A stretch of DNA of 64,000 nucleotides from Tigriopus japonicus (GCA_010645155.1 CM021318.1:9162897-9226896), one strand, 5' to 3'. Shown: positions 10,131-22,850, numbered from the stretch's first letter. Made by a program: numbers and translations. The notes: generated from the letters alone by a model not told the origin.

Positions 10131-12246
10131 GTCTGATATGTTTTACTATTGAGGCTGGACAAATGTCTTTGGGCATTTCTGGCAGTCCGGACAAATCAAA
10201 TACAGGACTTTTGAACGAATGGGCCTGGCAACCCCTCTACTCCATTCAAAAAAGACGATTGAAGTACTTCCTTGGCATGTCTTGATAACTGATTCAATCC
10301 CCCACAATGGCTAATTCACACCTACAAATTACGTGTCATGATGAATTCCCTCATCCTGTCGTTTACTCTTGTCTAAAACATCTTATTTACAAAGATTAAA
10401 GTAGGGTTTTGTTTTTCATAATCAAACTTTTCTGCCCATCAAAGCGGGTGATTTCGTTTCACCATCTTAAATATCTCCCAATGGGCCACCAAAGTGATCA
10501 AAAACGAGTACTTTTATTTGCTTTGGACTACTCTTTCATTCTTGATTCTCGCATGTTGACCTGAACATTACCCCAAAACGGTCAAAGATCTGGCATAGAA
10601 GATGGGCCATGTAGAAACACCTCGACCATCTTTGGGCTCAAGGTAAAGTTCAAGAGCCACTGATGACCTTGAAGCTCACCCTTATCAGTCCAATGGTATT
10701 CGTTACTGGGATCTTTACTGAGCAACTCGACTTTGGAAGTCGGTAAAAAATACCTCGAAATTGCGTGACAAGCACTATGCATCACCCGAATCTTGAGGAT
10801 CCTTCAGAATTGCTTCAAGAACCTGAATTGCACACAGTATATATGATATGTATGCATGGAGCTGATCTTGAAACGCTTTTGACGGAAATGATTTTCAAAT
10901 CCTTTGCTTTGGACACTATCCAAAGATGGGAAAGAGGGGCTTAAAGCTCTAATTAACTTTATTTTAACTCATAAAGCTCTATATTCTGGCAACCTTAATT
11001 CTCAATCCTCGTCTTCTTTGAATATTGAGGAAACATTTGGGCTTTAACGGACATCCATCTACTTTTAGTACCTATCCTCATACTCTATGCATATCTTTAA
11101 TGGTGTCTTGTAAACATTTGGCTCGCCAACACAAATTTACAAATCTCGCGTTAAGCTATTTTAAGCTCAAGGAAGTGCCAATTACTGAAGAGATGAGCCA
11201 GAAAAATCCGGAGATCTCAACGTCTTCCAAGAACTCGAAAAAGTACGAGAGCTGTCGTCTGATTGTCGTTGTTCTTCATCACCCGGATCTTTCTGTTCTT
11301 TGAATGGGAGACTGAAGGGAATTCCCTCTGGCGAAGAATGGGAGCTTCACTCAAAATTACTTTCGAATTCGTACTCAAGAGCATCAATGAGTCTTGGGAA
11401 TGAGAATTTTCCTCGGTCGCTCCGTTTGCAGCGAGTTGTTTGTCAAGGTGGTGGGTGATTGATGGTTATTCTTTGGTTTGAGGTTCTTCGGCTCCTCCCC
11501 GAACTCATCAGTCGTCAACTCAGCAAATGCCGGGTGCGTCTTACGTAACCGAGGTTGAACCCCGAAAGCGACGAAGAAGCCCTCATAAAGCAAGCCAAGA
11601 ATAGCCGCTATTCAGTACCCAATATACTGTAGTTTATCATAGGGCCTTTGTGCGGGCCCAGCGTCTCGAGAATACATGATAATTGGCAAGGAAAATAGAC
11701 CCGGTCCTGTTGAAGTCAGATGACCGGGGTCGGTCTTAAAGAAGTACGTTCACCCGACCAGACAATTGGTCAATTTGGGATTTAGTCTTTTTAAGAGAGC
11801 ATAAATGACAAAAGTGAAGCTACTCAATTTACAATGGGAGCCAAGAGATGAGTTGCGTGTTCGTTCGATTAGTAATTTTCATTTCAATATTATTCTTATG
11901 GCGTTGACAAAAATGTCTGGTGGGGAAATGAAGATGAGCACCTCATCCATTGCACATATGTTACCCATTGAGCAGGAACATGGTTGTTTCGAACGACGAT
12001 GTTGGATTAAGATTGGGCAAGCGTTGCTCCCGAGATCGTTGAAAGTTTTCTTTGACCAGCCACACGTTGAGAAATATCAATCACCGTGGCTTCAAACAGA
12101 TTGAAAATGACTCTTGAGCACAAATTCCCCTGGTTTAGCCGATACGGTCGTCGACGTCATAACTAATGGGGACGATGGCAGCATTCACGGGAATCTCAAC
12201 AACATTGGATACCGACAGGATGGGAGGCCTCCATCGGTACAATACA
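10131..12246. other. Intergenic; weak open frames on the - strand
   Basis: On the - strand, 10582-10785 (67 codons, ending ...GPSSMPDL) has an AATAAA signal 64 bp downstream (10518-10513 on that strand). It could be a terminal exon or a relic, but a stop lies just upstream in frame and no acceptor fits. Between about 11150 and 11600 the - strand shows protein-like stretches in more than one frame, which suggests a decayed coding region. I recognise no family. Confidence 0.25.
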
Positions 12247-12253
12247 TATAAAA
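12247..12253 (+). promoter_or_regulatory. TATA box of the first cysteine-repeat gene
   Basis: TATAAAA lies 31 bp before the A of CCATTTT (A at 12278), which fits the initiator consensus YYANWYY. Transcription from there would give an 85-nt 5' leader before the ATG at 12363. This is the best core promoter in this half of the window. Confidence 0.65.
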
Positions 12254-12362
12254 GAGAGCTTTCCAACCCATCTTCCCATTTTGAAAGTCGATCTGCAGCC
12301 GACAGGTCAGGAATTGTTCCATTCCTCTTTCGCCAATTAGTGAGCAGCCGTCATCGCTCAAA

Positions 12363-15300
12363 ATGACTGGGCTCAAGGTATGCATTTAATCCAGATTAAT
12401 CCAGTCAGTTTTAATGATGCCTTGCGGGAATGATGGGTATTGAATCTGAGAATATTGACTGATCCTCTTCATTTTAGTTTTTGGTGCTTTGCTTGCTGAC
12501 CGTCCAAGCATTGGCTGTACCTCATCCCTTTGCTTCGCCTCGAAAAGATTGCCGATTGGAACGAAGCCGAACGGATACCGGCCAATGCTTCTTGGAGCCC
12601 GAATGTGAGGAGAAGTGCAACACGGTCAATGAGCAGAAATGTTCCACCGTCAAAGAAGATGAATGCTCCACTGTCAATGAACAAGAGTGCTCCACCAAGA
12701 ACGAGAAGCAATGCCGTACGATCCAGGAACAAAAGTGCAGCACAGTCCAATCCCGATCATGCGACACGGTGACCGAGAAGAAATGTTCCACAACCAACGA
12801 GCGTGAATGCCAAACCGTGACTGACACGGTCAACGAAAGGAAATGTGAAACGGTCAACGAGAGGAAGTGCTCGACCAAGAACGAACGGGAATGCACCACT
12901 GAAAATAAGCAGAAGTGTTCCACGGTCCAGGAGAAGGAGTGCCGAAATGTTCCCGAAAGAGAATGCAAGAAGGTGCCCAAACAGGAGTGCAACACGGTCA
13001 ACGAACGGGCTTGTGAGACGGTCAACGAGCGAAAATGCGAGACCGTCAACGAAAGGAAATGCGAAACGGTCAAGGAACAAAAATGCGATCGAGTCATGGA
13101 ACGGAAGTGTGAGCAAGTTCAGGAACAGCAATGTCGGAATGTGCCAGAACAGGAATGCAAGACCGTCAATGAGAGAAAATGCGAGACCGTCAATGAGCGA
13201 AAATGCGACACTGTCAACGAAAGGGAATGTAAGACCATCAACGACAGGCAGTGTTCCACCCAGATGGAGGAACAGTGCTCCACCAAAATGGAGCGGGAAT
13301 GCTCGACGACGAATGAACAAAACTGCGAGACTGTGAACGAGGAGAAGTGCGATACCGTTAACGAAAGGAAATGCGAAACGGTAAATGAAGAGAAGTGTTC
13401 CATGGTTCCCGAACAAGAGTGTGCCACCACCCAAGAGCGGGAATGCCAGACGGTCAACAAGCAACAATGCCGAACGGAGCAAGAACAACAATGCTCAACC
13501 GTGAATGAGCAAGTTTGTAAGGACATCCCCGAGCAAGAGTGCAAGACGGTCCAGGAACAGGAATGTAAAACCACCATGGAGAGAAAGTTTGAGGAGCAAT
13601 GTTCCACCATCAACGAACAACAATGTAAAACCGTCCCTGAGCAAGAGTGTAAGACCGTGAATGAGCAAGAATGCAAAACAGTCAATAAACAAGAATGTAA
13701 GACAGTGATGCAACGGAAAATGGAACAAGAGTGTACCACTGTCAATGAGCAACAATGCCGAAACGTACCCGAGCAACAATGTTCCACGGTCATGGAACAA
13801 GAATGTTCCACCACAGATTCCCGAACAACTGAGAATCAATGCACAACCGTCAATGAGCAGCAATGTACGACTATTAACGAACAGAAATGTTCCACGGTTA
13901 ATGAACAACAATGCTCAACCCAGTTCGAGCAACAATGTTCAACAGTCATGGAAGATGAATGCTCCACCACTAACAACCAGCAATGTACAACGATCAACGA
14001 ACAACAGTGTTCCACTGTTAACAAGCAGCAATGCTCCACCGTCAATGAACGATCATGCTCTACTGTCAACGAGCAACAATGTTCCACGGTGAACCAACAA
14101 CAATGTTCTACTGTCAATGAGCAACAATGCTCGACCGTTAATGAACAACAATGTTCCACTGTCAACGAACAACAATGCTCCACGATCAACGAGCAAAAGT
14201 GTACCACCAACATGGAACGCGAGTGCTCCACCACTTACGAGACCGTCACGGAACAACAATGCTCCAGTGGAGGTCAGGCACAATGTAAAACCGTGTATGA
14301 CACCAAGAACGAACAACAATGCAGTACCGTGAACGAGCAGCAATGCAAAAAGGTTTGGAAACAGGTTTGCGATGGGGGAAACTCGGGAGGTCACGGCAGC
14401 TCATCTGGCAGTAGCTCCTCTGGAAGCTATGGCAACAGTGGAGGGCATAAGAGATGGAAGAGAAGTGCCAGTCCATTCTTCTTGAAGAAGTTGCAGAAAC
14501 TATTTGGCAAGAACAATAACAACCGAGGCGGACATCGCCGTAGTTACAATAATGGTGGTGGGCACAGACGAAGCTACAACAATCACGGAAGGGGCAACAA
14601 CCAAAACTATGGAGGAAACCGAGGTCACAGAAAGATCAACAACGGAGGTCAGTTCCAACAACAACAAAACCAACAACAATGTCGAATGGTGGAACAGCAG
14701 GAATGCAATACTGTTCCAAGACAACAATGCTCCACTGTTACGAAGCAGGTTCCTCGTCAAGATTGCTCAGGTGGCAGTCAACAAGTCTGTAAACCAGTAA
14801 GCCGTCAAGTGCCTAAGGAGAGTTGTCGCAATGTGCCAAGACAGAGTTGTCAGAATGTTCCCCGACAGCAGTGTTCCAATGTTCCCAAGCAACAATGTCG
14901 CAATGTCCCTCGACAGGAATGTAAGACTGTTCCTCGTCAACAATGTCGAAATGTACCATCTCAACAATGTAAGACCGTTCCTCGGCAGAACTGTCAAATG
15001 GTTCCACAACAAAGATGTTCCAATGTACCCCAACAGGAGTGCAAAACTGTACCCAGGCAATCGTGCTCCAATGTCCCAAGCACTCAATGTAAGAAGGTTC
15101 CAAAGCAAAGTTGCAAATCGGTTCCTGTGCAGAAATGCAACATGGTTCCCCAACAGAAATGCCAGAATGTACCCCGACAACAATGTCAAAACGTTCCCCG
15201 ACAACAATGTAAGCAGGTTCCAAGAAACAACCCGATGCAACAATGTCGAATGGTTCCCAAGCAGAAATGCACAACGGTTAACTCCCAGAAATGCGAGAAT

Positions 15301-16479
15301 GTTCCTCGTCAGAAGTGCTCAATGATCCCGAAGATGACCCCTCAACAAGAGTGTAAGAATGTTCCACAACAAGAATGCCGGAATGTCCCCAAGCAGCAAT
15401 GTCAAACCAAGCAGACCCAAAAGTGCGAGAATGTTCCACGTCAAGAATGCAAACAGGTGCCTCGCATGGTTCCTGAGCAACAATGTCGAACGGTTCCTCG
15501 CCAAAAATGTGAGACCAAGACGAGGAAGCAATGTCAAAACGAGCCTCGCCAACAATGTCGTACCGTACCCAAGCAGAATTGCCAGACTGTCCCAGAGCAA
15601 GAATGCAAGAATGTTCCAAAACAGTCTTGCAAGACTGTGATGAAGCGAATGTGCCAAAATGTCCCGCAACAGAAGTGCAGAAACGTTCCAGAGAGGAAAT
15701 GCCAAACTGTTCCACGGCAGCAATGTAAGAACGTTCCTAAGGAGGAATGCCGGATGGTTCCAAAACAAGACTGCAAGAAGGTACCCAAGGAAATGTGCCG
15801 GAATGTTCCCAAAGAGATGTGTCAAAATGTCCCTCGGGAAAAATGCCAAAACGTTCCAAGACAAGAGTGTAAGAACGTCCCAGAACAGAAGTGCTCCACA
15901 GTCCAAACCCGTAGATGCGAATCGGTCCCAAGGGAAAAATGTAGCATGGTTCCAAGTCAACAATGTCGCGATGTGGATCGAGAGGTTTGCAAAAATGTTC
16001 CTGAGCAGAAATGCCGTGATGTTCCACGGGAACAATGTCGCAATGTTCCTCGACAAGCTTGCGAAACCGTTCAGAAAGAGGAATGTCAAACAATTCAAAA
16101 GGAACAATGTCGCATGGTTCCCAAGCAGGAATGTAAGAACGTGCCAGAACAAGTTTGCAAAAACGTTCCCAAAGAGGAATGTAAGGATGTTCCGAAGCAG
16201 GATTGCAAGAATGTCCCGCGACAGGTCAGTCGACAGGATTGTAAGAACGTTCCTAAGGAAGTATGTAAAGATGTTCCCAAACAAGAGTGCCGCAACGTTC
16301 CCAAGGAAGAATGCAAGACTGTTCCACGAGAGGAATGTCAAACCATTCCTCGCCAAGAGTGTAAGTCAGTACCGAAGCAGAAGTGTCAAAAGGTCGACAA
16401 ACAGGTTTGCAAAAACGAACCGCGTGAGGTTTGTGAGGAGCAATGTGAGGATCTCTATTGGTGCAAGGTCTGCAATTGA
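12363..16479 (+). CDS. Secreted cysteine-periodic charge-block repeat protein (paralogue A, 1338 aa)
   Basis: Exon 1 (12363-12377) encodes MTGLK. After a 100-bp phase-0 intron, exon 2 (12478-16479) continues FLVLCLLTVQALA, completing a signal peptide cleaved near residue 18. An N-terminal box C-x5-C-x3-C (12586-12618) opens an acidic repeat region to about residue 636, built on CxTVNEQQ/CxTVNERK. A linker (about 637-739) is rich in Gly, Ser, Asn and His and holds HKRWKRSASPFFLKKLQKLFGK-type basic sequence (14446-14511). A basic repeat region built on CxNVPRQQ then runs to the end, closed by C-x3-C-x5-C-x2-C (16432-16473). I estimate roughly 150 cysteines. Linkers between them are almost always 7 or 11 residues. 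Extracellular disulfide-linked structural material is inferred; I recognise no named family. A nearby paralogue follows at 18685. Confidence 0.9.
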
Positions 16480-18684
16480 AAGGTTCAATCAATATCAATC
16501 AAGCTTTAACTTCTTGACATACTCAAAGGAGCCAGCCAAGTCATCCGCATCATGTGCAAAATCATCATCATTCTCACTGCCAATGTCCATCCGTGATAAC
16601 TTTGAAATATATCCAGTTACCGAAAATGTCTCTTGTCCATTTTATGTCTTATTTGTCATTTCTCACGCAATACGCGCGTTTTACAAATAACAAACAGTAA
16701 GAATCAGTTCATTTTTAATCGATCTCGTTTTTAGAGATACTGAATTGAATGACAATCCAAATTAGTTTTCAAATGTTGCAATACCTAATATGAGGGTATG
16801 GTTAAATTGAACAAGGAAGTATGGCTGAACAGCGGGACATTTAACAAATCTTATAGCTTAGCGATAAGCCACTTGAAGCTTTCCATTCGCACTCGATGTG
16901 TTATCTTGTAAATGACTTGAAATATGTGTCTGGCTTGCTTTTCAAATATACGATATTTTCTGCTCAATGATTACTCAAGGATCGTTGTTTACTCTAGGGT
17001 TTTAATGGCTCAAAAACGACCAACTTTTGGCGTTATGGTTTTCATGTTGAGCCACTTGAATGACAACAAGTCTAAGTGAAGCTTCAAATCTGTCACAGAA
17101 ATTGAGTGCTAATTGAGTTTTCGTGTTTGAAGTTGACAACTGATGAATTGTTGAAGCCATGAAGAAGTACAGTGCAACGTACTACTCCAGCATATTTGCT
17201 GCTTTTCTAGAATTCTAAAGACAGAGATTGAGACCTTGCAGAGAATTTTGTACTTTTTGAAAGTTTTTTTTCAAATTTACAGTCTAAGAATCCCAATGTA
17301 TTAAGAAATAGAAGTTGTTTTATACATTTTCCTGTTGAAACCATTGGGTTTACATATGGAGGGTGCGTGTGAGCGTGATTAACTCGCCTTGAAATGGAAG
17401 ACGGTTCATTTTTGACGAGAAGAAGAAAGCTAATGGTTCCAGAACAGATTGAATAACTTCATGATTTAACAAGAAAAATGTCTCAAAATTTAACAGGACC
17501 AAGACTCAAACAGAATTCACATCATGTTATAAAACCTGATTTGCTCTTGTGACGACCATTGAACCATCACCAAAATATGAATCCACTGAAATCAACCATA
17601 AAGGGGCAATTGTATATCGTGCTTTGGGTGCTTCTCAAATCATGGACACATCAACTTTTATCAAAAACAGAGCCTTAGGGAATCAATTCATTTTGGTGTT
17701 TACCTACAACCTTGTAAAATATGAAAGGAGGTTGTAAATGACTGATAAGCATATTTCATTTTGTAAACCTTCGTTTGCAATTAGTAAGGCAAAAATAAGT
17801 GATTTTGTTATGATTGCCAACAGGCAAAGATTTATGTGTCACCCTGTATGAGCCTCGATTAGATCTGAAACAGACGCCGGTTATGTACTAAAAATGCCAA
17901 AATCTACACTTGGACCGCCGACCCTGTAACTTCGTGTACTCGATCAAGTTAACAATTTTCAACAACAATTCACCTATTCCCAAAAATCCAACTTACGTAA
18001 GTCTGTCGATTTTCTTCGAACCGGCAAAGTAATCCCTGAACCAAACCACTAATTAAATCTCTTCATGAAGAACAATTCATGTCTTGATTGTATTATGCAT
18101 GATTTTTCAATCTAAAACAACGTCCCACTGGTTCCAATTCTTGGTAATTGCCAACTGCTAGAAAAAAATGAGAAATATTACTCATGTAATACCAAAAAAA
18201 TTACGATGGACTGATAACGTGCCTGAAGAAGGCTCATTGTATATTCATCGGACTCAAACTTGATTCGACTCGGTGCATCTACGTAACAAAACTTTGATTG
18301 AACATTAAGAAGGAATCTTTTTTTTTTCAAGTCAGATGAAATGCCCAAGCCTTTAAGATGAATCTCAAGTCATAGCCTGGATGCTAAATGTTATCCAAGT
18401 GACCTTGAAACAGTTTGGAGTGACCTATGAACATGGCCATCATCAGCCAAGTTTTCTAGCTTCTCGTTCAAATTCACCGATTGTCAAAGTCGATATTTGT
18501 GCGCTATCGCTTTGAAACTCGAAAAGAGATGCTCAAAAAGACATCTTGATTGTCTTAAACGAACGAGAGAAAAGGAATGGGTCAATTCGTAAATGTCACA
18601 CTCCCTCGCCAATTGACCCTCATCCCTTAAGTGTCATGGTATTGTTTAGTTCTCTACGAAATCAGTTCGATTTCTGCCCTCAAA
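16480..18684. other. Spacer between paralogues A and B; no gene seen
   Basis: About 2.2 kb of AT-rich DNA. No canonical AATAAA occurs in the first 400 bp after the stop of the upstream gene, so its 3' end is not defined here. Near 17838 the words GTGTCACCCTGTAT resemble a single transposon end with no visible partner. Confidence 0.4.
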
Positions 18685-21600
18685 ATGGACACATTTCTCT
18701 GGTTCATAGTAAGCAACTCGTCTTTAGTATTGAGATTCCACATATTGTTACATTTCATGCTTGGGTTTCCTTTAGGTTTGCGTCCTCTTCAATGGATGCT
18801 TAATATCCAGTTTTCCGCACGACTCATCACAAAACTTAAATCGTAAAGAGCGACAGGCTTTGCACTCAAGAAGGCAACTATTGGCAAAAGGTCTTTTGTC
18901 CTATTTGCCACCCAAAAACGAAACCATTGTTCCTGAGGAACCAGAATCTATCTTTGAAGACTCTAAATCAGAGGCCAATTGCCCATCTCGAGTTTTTGAA
19001 AGTGAAATGGAAGCCAAAGAAGCGGGAGTTCTGAACGTGACCAAATGTCAAATGGAAGAGCATTGTGAGTCTATTTGTCAACTCTACGAAGAATGTAAGA
19101 TCACAACCGACGAGGTTTGCGAAAGTGGTGTTCCAAATGAAGATGTCACTTGTCGAATTGTGGAACAAGAGTTTTGTAATGGCACAAGGATAGAGGAAAC
19201 TTGTATGGAAGCCATGGAGGAAAAATGTCAAGTAGTCCAAAAGTTAGAATGTCTGGATGTATTTCAGTCTCAATGCCGTGAGGAGGTTAGTGAGGAATGT
19301 AATCCAAACCCAGTTCCGTTTTGTATTGAGGTTCAAGAAGAAGTTTGTCGAAATATTTCAACCCCCATTTGCAAAGTAGTTCCAGAAGAAATTACAAACT
19401 TGGAATGTTCCAATGTTGAACCGGAAAATGTTTGCCAAGAGATCATAAAAGAGGAATTGGAGGAGGTTTGTTCCCACGTTCTGGATGAAAATTGTCGCTT
19501 AGTTGAGGAAGAGGAATGCCAGAGGGAAAATGTGGAGCAATGTCAAGAACTGGAGAGAATTGAAGAAGTGGAAGAATGTTCCGAAGTTAATGAAGAACAA
19601 TGTGAAACTGTCAATGCACCTCAATGCGAAGTAATTCAAAAGAGTAATTGTACTGAAAGTACCTTGCAAATACCAGAAATTCAATTGGATTGTCAACCTC
19701 AATTCAAACAACAATGCCGAACTATTGATGAGCAAATATGTACGGTCAAACTCGTTCAAGAGTGTGAAAATATCACGGTATCCAAAGCTGAAGAGCAATG
19801 CAAAATTGTTCCACAAAAGGTATGCCAATTGGTTCAAGAAGAAGTTTGTGAGGAGGTGGTTGAAGAAGAATGCCAAGATATTACCGAAAATGTCGAAAAC
19901 GAAGAATGCTCCACAATACAAGATCGAAGTTGTCGTGAATTGAAGGAAGAAAAATGCGAGATTGAAAACGTGGAACGCTGTGAGGTCGTTAACCGAGTTG
20001 TGGAACAACGCGAATGCGAGAATGTTCCTCATGAAGAATGCTTTTCTACTGAAAAAGAAGTTTGTGAGGAGAGCAAAACAACCGTGGTCGAAATTGTCGA
20101 TGAAGAGGTTTGTGAACTCGTCGAGGAGACAGTTTGTGAAATGGGATATGTCACTGAGGAGCCCGAATGCGAAAATGTGGATCGCCAAGTTTGCCAAGAT
20201 GTTCCAAAGTCACAATGTGAGACGATTCAGGAGGAAAAATGCGAAACCATTCAACAAAACACTACAGAGAACAAGTGTGAGGTAGAGAATGAACGGATTT
20301 GTCAAGAAAAAATTGAACAACAATGTGGGACAGTGGTGGAACAAGAGTGTGGACCAAAAGTACAAGAGGTTTGCGAAGATGTTGTTCGTCAAGATTGCCA
20401 AATGAAGACCAAGACCGAGTGCTCAAATGTAGAGAAAGAAGTTTGTCAAACAACCGAAGTTAAAGAATGTGGAACAACCATGGAAAAGGAATGCAACATT
20501 GTTCAAGATATGAAATGTTCCATCAATTATATACAAAATTGTCAGACCGTCAACGTGGAACAATGCGATGAAGATGTTCAACTGGATCTCTATGGACCGC
20601 CCAAAACATGTAAACAAGTTGCCAAATTGGAATGCAACGACGAGCCAAAAGAGACTTGTGAGGAAATTTCCAGAGAAGTTTGCCAAAATATTCCAAAAGA
20701 GACCTGCCGAATGGTTCCAAAGCGAGAATGTCATTCAGAACTTATCCCAGAATGCAAAGAGGTTTTGAAACAGGTTTGTGAAGATTTGATAGAACCCAAG
20801 TGTTCTCAAATCGAGAGCACAGCTTGCCAAGCTGTGGAAGTCGAAAAATGCCAAGAAATTCCCCAAGAACAATGTGAAATCGTTCCACGAACAGTTTGCA
20901 GAGACATCGAGAAGGTAATCCCACTAATTCGATGCGAGTTTGTTCCTAAAGAAAAATGTCAAGACGTTTTGGAACAAATGTGCGAAATGAAGCTAGAGGA
21001 AGTTTGCATTGGTGGGGGCATGAAAGAAGTGGAAACATGTGTGCCCGTTCCTTTCCGAGAATGCAAGATTGTCCCACGGAACAAAACTCGGGAGATTTCA
21101 ACGCCCAATTGCCGCACAGAGCAAGTTGAAGAATGTCGGAATGTTTTCAAAAAGGAATGCAAAATTGTTCCAAATAATGTAAAGGAGACCCAATGTCAAC
21201 TTGTTCCAATGGAAAAATGTCAAAATACGTCACGGGAAATTTGCGAGGACATACCCAAAGAAGAATGTAAGTTGGTTCTTCAACCAACATCGAGAATAGA
21301 ATGCAATCCTGTGTCAAAGACGGAGTGTAAAGAAGTTGAGAAGGAGAAATGTAATGAAACACCGGAGGAAATATGTCAACCAGTGGTCATTGAAGTTCTT
21401 GAAGAGCAATGTGACAATGTTCCACAAGAAGAATGCCAACTTGTTCCCAGGGAAGAATGTCAACAGGTTCCAGCAGGACAAACTTGTACTGAGATTCAAC
21501 TGTCTCCTGTTGCTTCAAATTGTGGCACTTTTCCAGAAGAGGTCTGCCGTGATGTTCCAAATCAGGTGTGCCAGAATGTTCCTCGACAATCTTGTCAATA

Positions 21601-22219
21601 TATTCAGGTTCCAGTGGAAGATGTGGTCTGTTCCGAAGTACCCAAAGAAACTTGCAACATTGTCGAAAAAGAAGTTTGTGAACCTTTCGAACGAGAAGTG
21701 TGCGAAAAAGTTCCACAAGAAATTAGAGCTCAAGAGTGTTCATTGGTTCCACAAGACCCAATTTGCGTTAACCTGACCCAAACTGTGAATCAGGAGACTT
21801 GTGAAGACATCATAACTTTGGACTGTAGCCTTCAACCTGACGAAAATTGTACAGACGCTCAAACGGAAACGTGTGTTTTAACCACCTACGAAATTTGCGA
21901 GGACGTTCCAATTCGGGATTGCCAAAATGTTCCCCAAACCATCTGTCAAAACGTCCCATGTCGTGATTGTCAACTTCAGGAGGTTCCTAACTGTTCCAAA
22001 ATAGAAACACAGCAATGTGATCCCGTTCAAAGCCCTGATCAACAACAAACTTGTGAAATGGTTACCAAAGAATCTTGTGGTGATCCATTTGAGCAATGCC
22101 AAGAGATCTGTTCCAATCGGCTGCATTGTCCAGTCTGCGATCTGGTTCCAATTGAAAAAAATGTGGTAACGAAGATTTCGTCGCTTCTTCAACTTCAGGT
22201 GCCAGAAAATGACCAATAA
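18685..22219 (+). CDS. Secreted acidic cysteine-periodic repeat protein (paralogue B, 1155 aa)
   Basis: Exon 1 (18685-18708) encodes MDTFLWFI. A 67-bp phase-0 intron (GTAAGC...TTTAG) follows. Exon 2 (18776-22219) continues VCVLFNGCLISS, completing a signal peptide. The mature start holds basic HSRRQLLAKGLLSYL. The repeats are far more diverged than in paralogue A and rich in Glu with few basic repeats, but cysteine spacing is still mostly 8 or 12 (for example CKVVPEEITNLEC). A box C-x5-C-x3-C-x5-C opens the region (19046-19096) and C-x3-C-x5-C-x2-C closes it (22097-22138). There are about ten N-x-S/T sites, including NVT, NIS, NCT and NLT. The gene lacks the Gly-rich linker and the basic VPRQ half. 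Its stop codon lies inside an AATAAA hexamer. The gene is clear; the function is unknown. Confidence 0.88.
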
Positions 22220-22220
22220 A
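22215..22220 (+). terminator. AATAAA signal overlapping the stop codon of paralogue B
   Basis: The hexamer contains the TAA stop (22217-22219). The context CAATAAAGTGG resembles CAATAAAAGTGG downstream of the third paralogue (52126), suggesting a homologous 3' end. A second AATAAA at 22564-22569 could serve instead. Confidence 0.5.
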
Positions 22221-22850
22221 GTGGTGATTTATCTTCATCGGGACTTGATATGAAATATTCAGAGAGAACCGTGATTAATTGAAGACGCCCATCTTGTTTC
22301 TTTTTTTTGGCGGGCGTTGTGGAATTTTATTCTTGGGTTTATTTGTGAACTTCATGCATCTGTTGCCAAGGGTCACGCAAGCTTGACTTGTGCACATTTT
22401 CGACAAGAATTATCTGATCATGGAATATGTGCTCACTCAAGATGAATACAAACAGGTTTTACTTGCTTCAAAGAATCATTTGTATTTTTGACTGCCATAC
22501 TGACCTCCCAAATTTTGAAATCAAATCCAAAAAACTATCCATGCCTTTCATGAATTATTTGTGAATAAAACATGTTTTCATGGACGTTTAAATCTTCAAT
22601 AAGACTTTATACTGCAGTTCACCTGGCTTTATTGCAAGATGTTTAATTATTTCTTTTTGGCAATTTCTGACTTTGAATCATAACTCATCTTAAAACCAAA
22701 CGAGGAGAGTCATTCTTAAATTCAAATCAACTATTCAACATCTTTGTACTACAGTAAAAAACAAGACAACATCTTCTCATCCCAAGTACTTGGTGTCCCC
22801 AAGTAAAATTACGTAGGATCGATGACCTTGGGATTGAAGGAGGTCTCTGA
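22221..22850. other. Downstream of paralogue B; no gene seen
   Basis: AT-rich DNA with an alternative + strand AATAAA at 22564 and TTTATT (AATAAA on the - strand) at 22628-22633. Confidence 0.4.

Noticed and set aside
12478..16479. Similarity of the repeats to insect Cys-rich 12-residue antifreeze repeats
   Set aside because: The dominant period is 8, the TxT ice-binding pairs are absent and the sequence is rich in Gln, Glu and Arg. Only the idea of regularly spaced Cys is shared.
15659..16690. 343-codon + strand frame overlapping the end of paralogue A in another frame and extending past its stop
   Set aside because: It is a frame shadow of the repeat array. Its Arg/Asn/Lys-rich sequence has no signal peptide or domain, and the extension past the repeats is ordinary AT-rich DNA.
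17838..17849. GTCACCCTGTAT-type word as a mariner end
   Set aside because: A single short match without an inverted partner within reach.
12363..22219. Reading the cysteine-repeat proteins as venom or toxin-like
   Set aside because: Size, repeat uniformity and lack of any known compact Cys framework argue against it. A structural role fits better.
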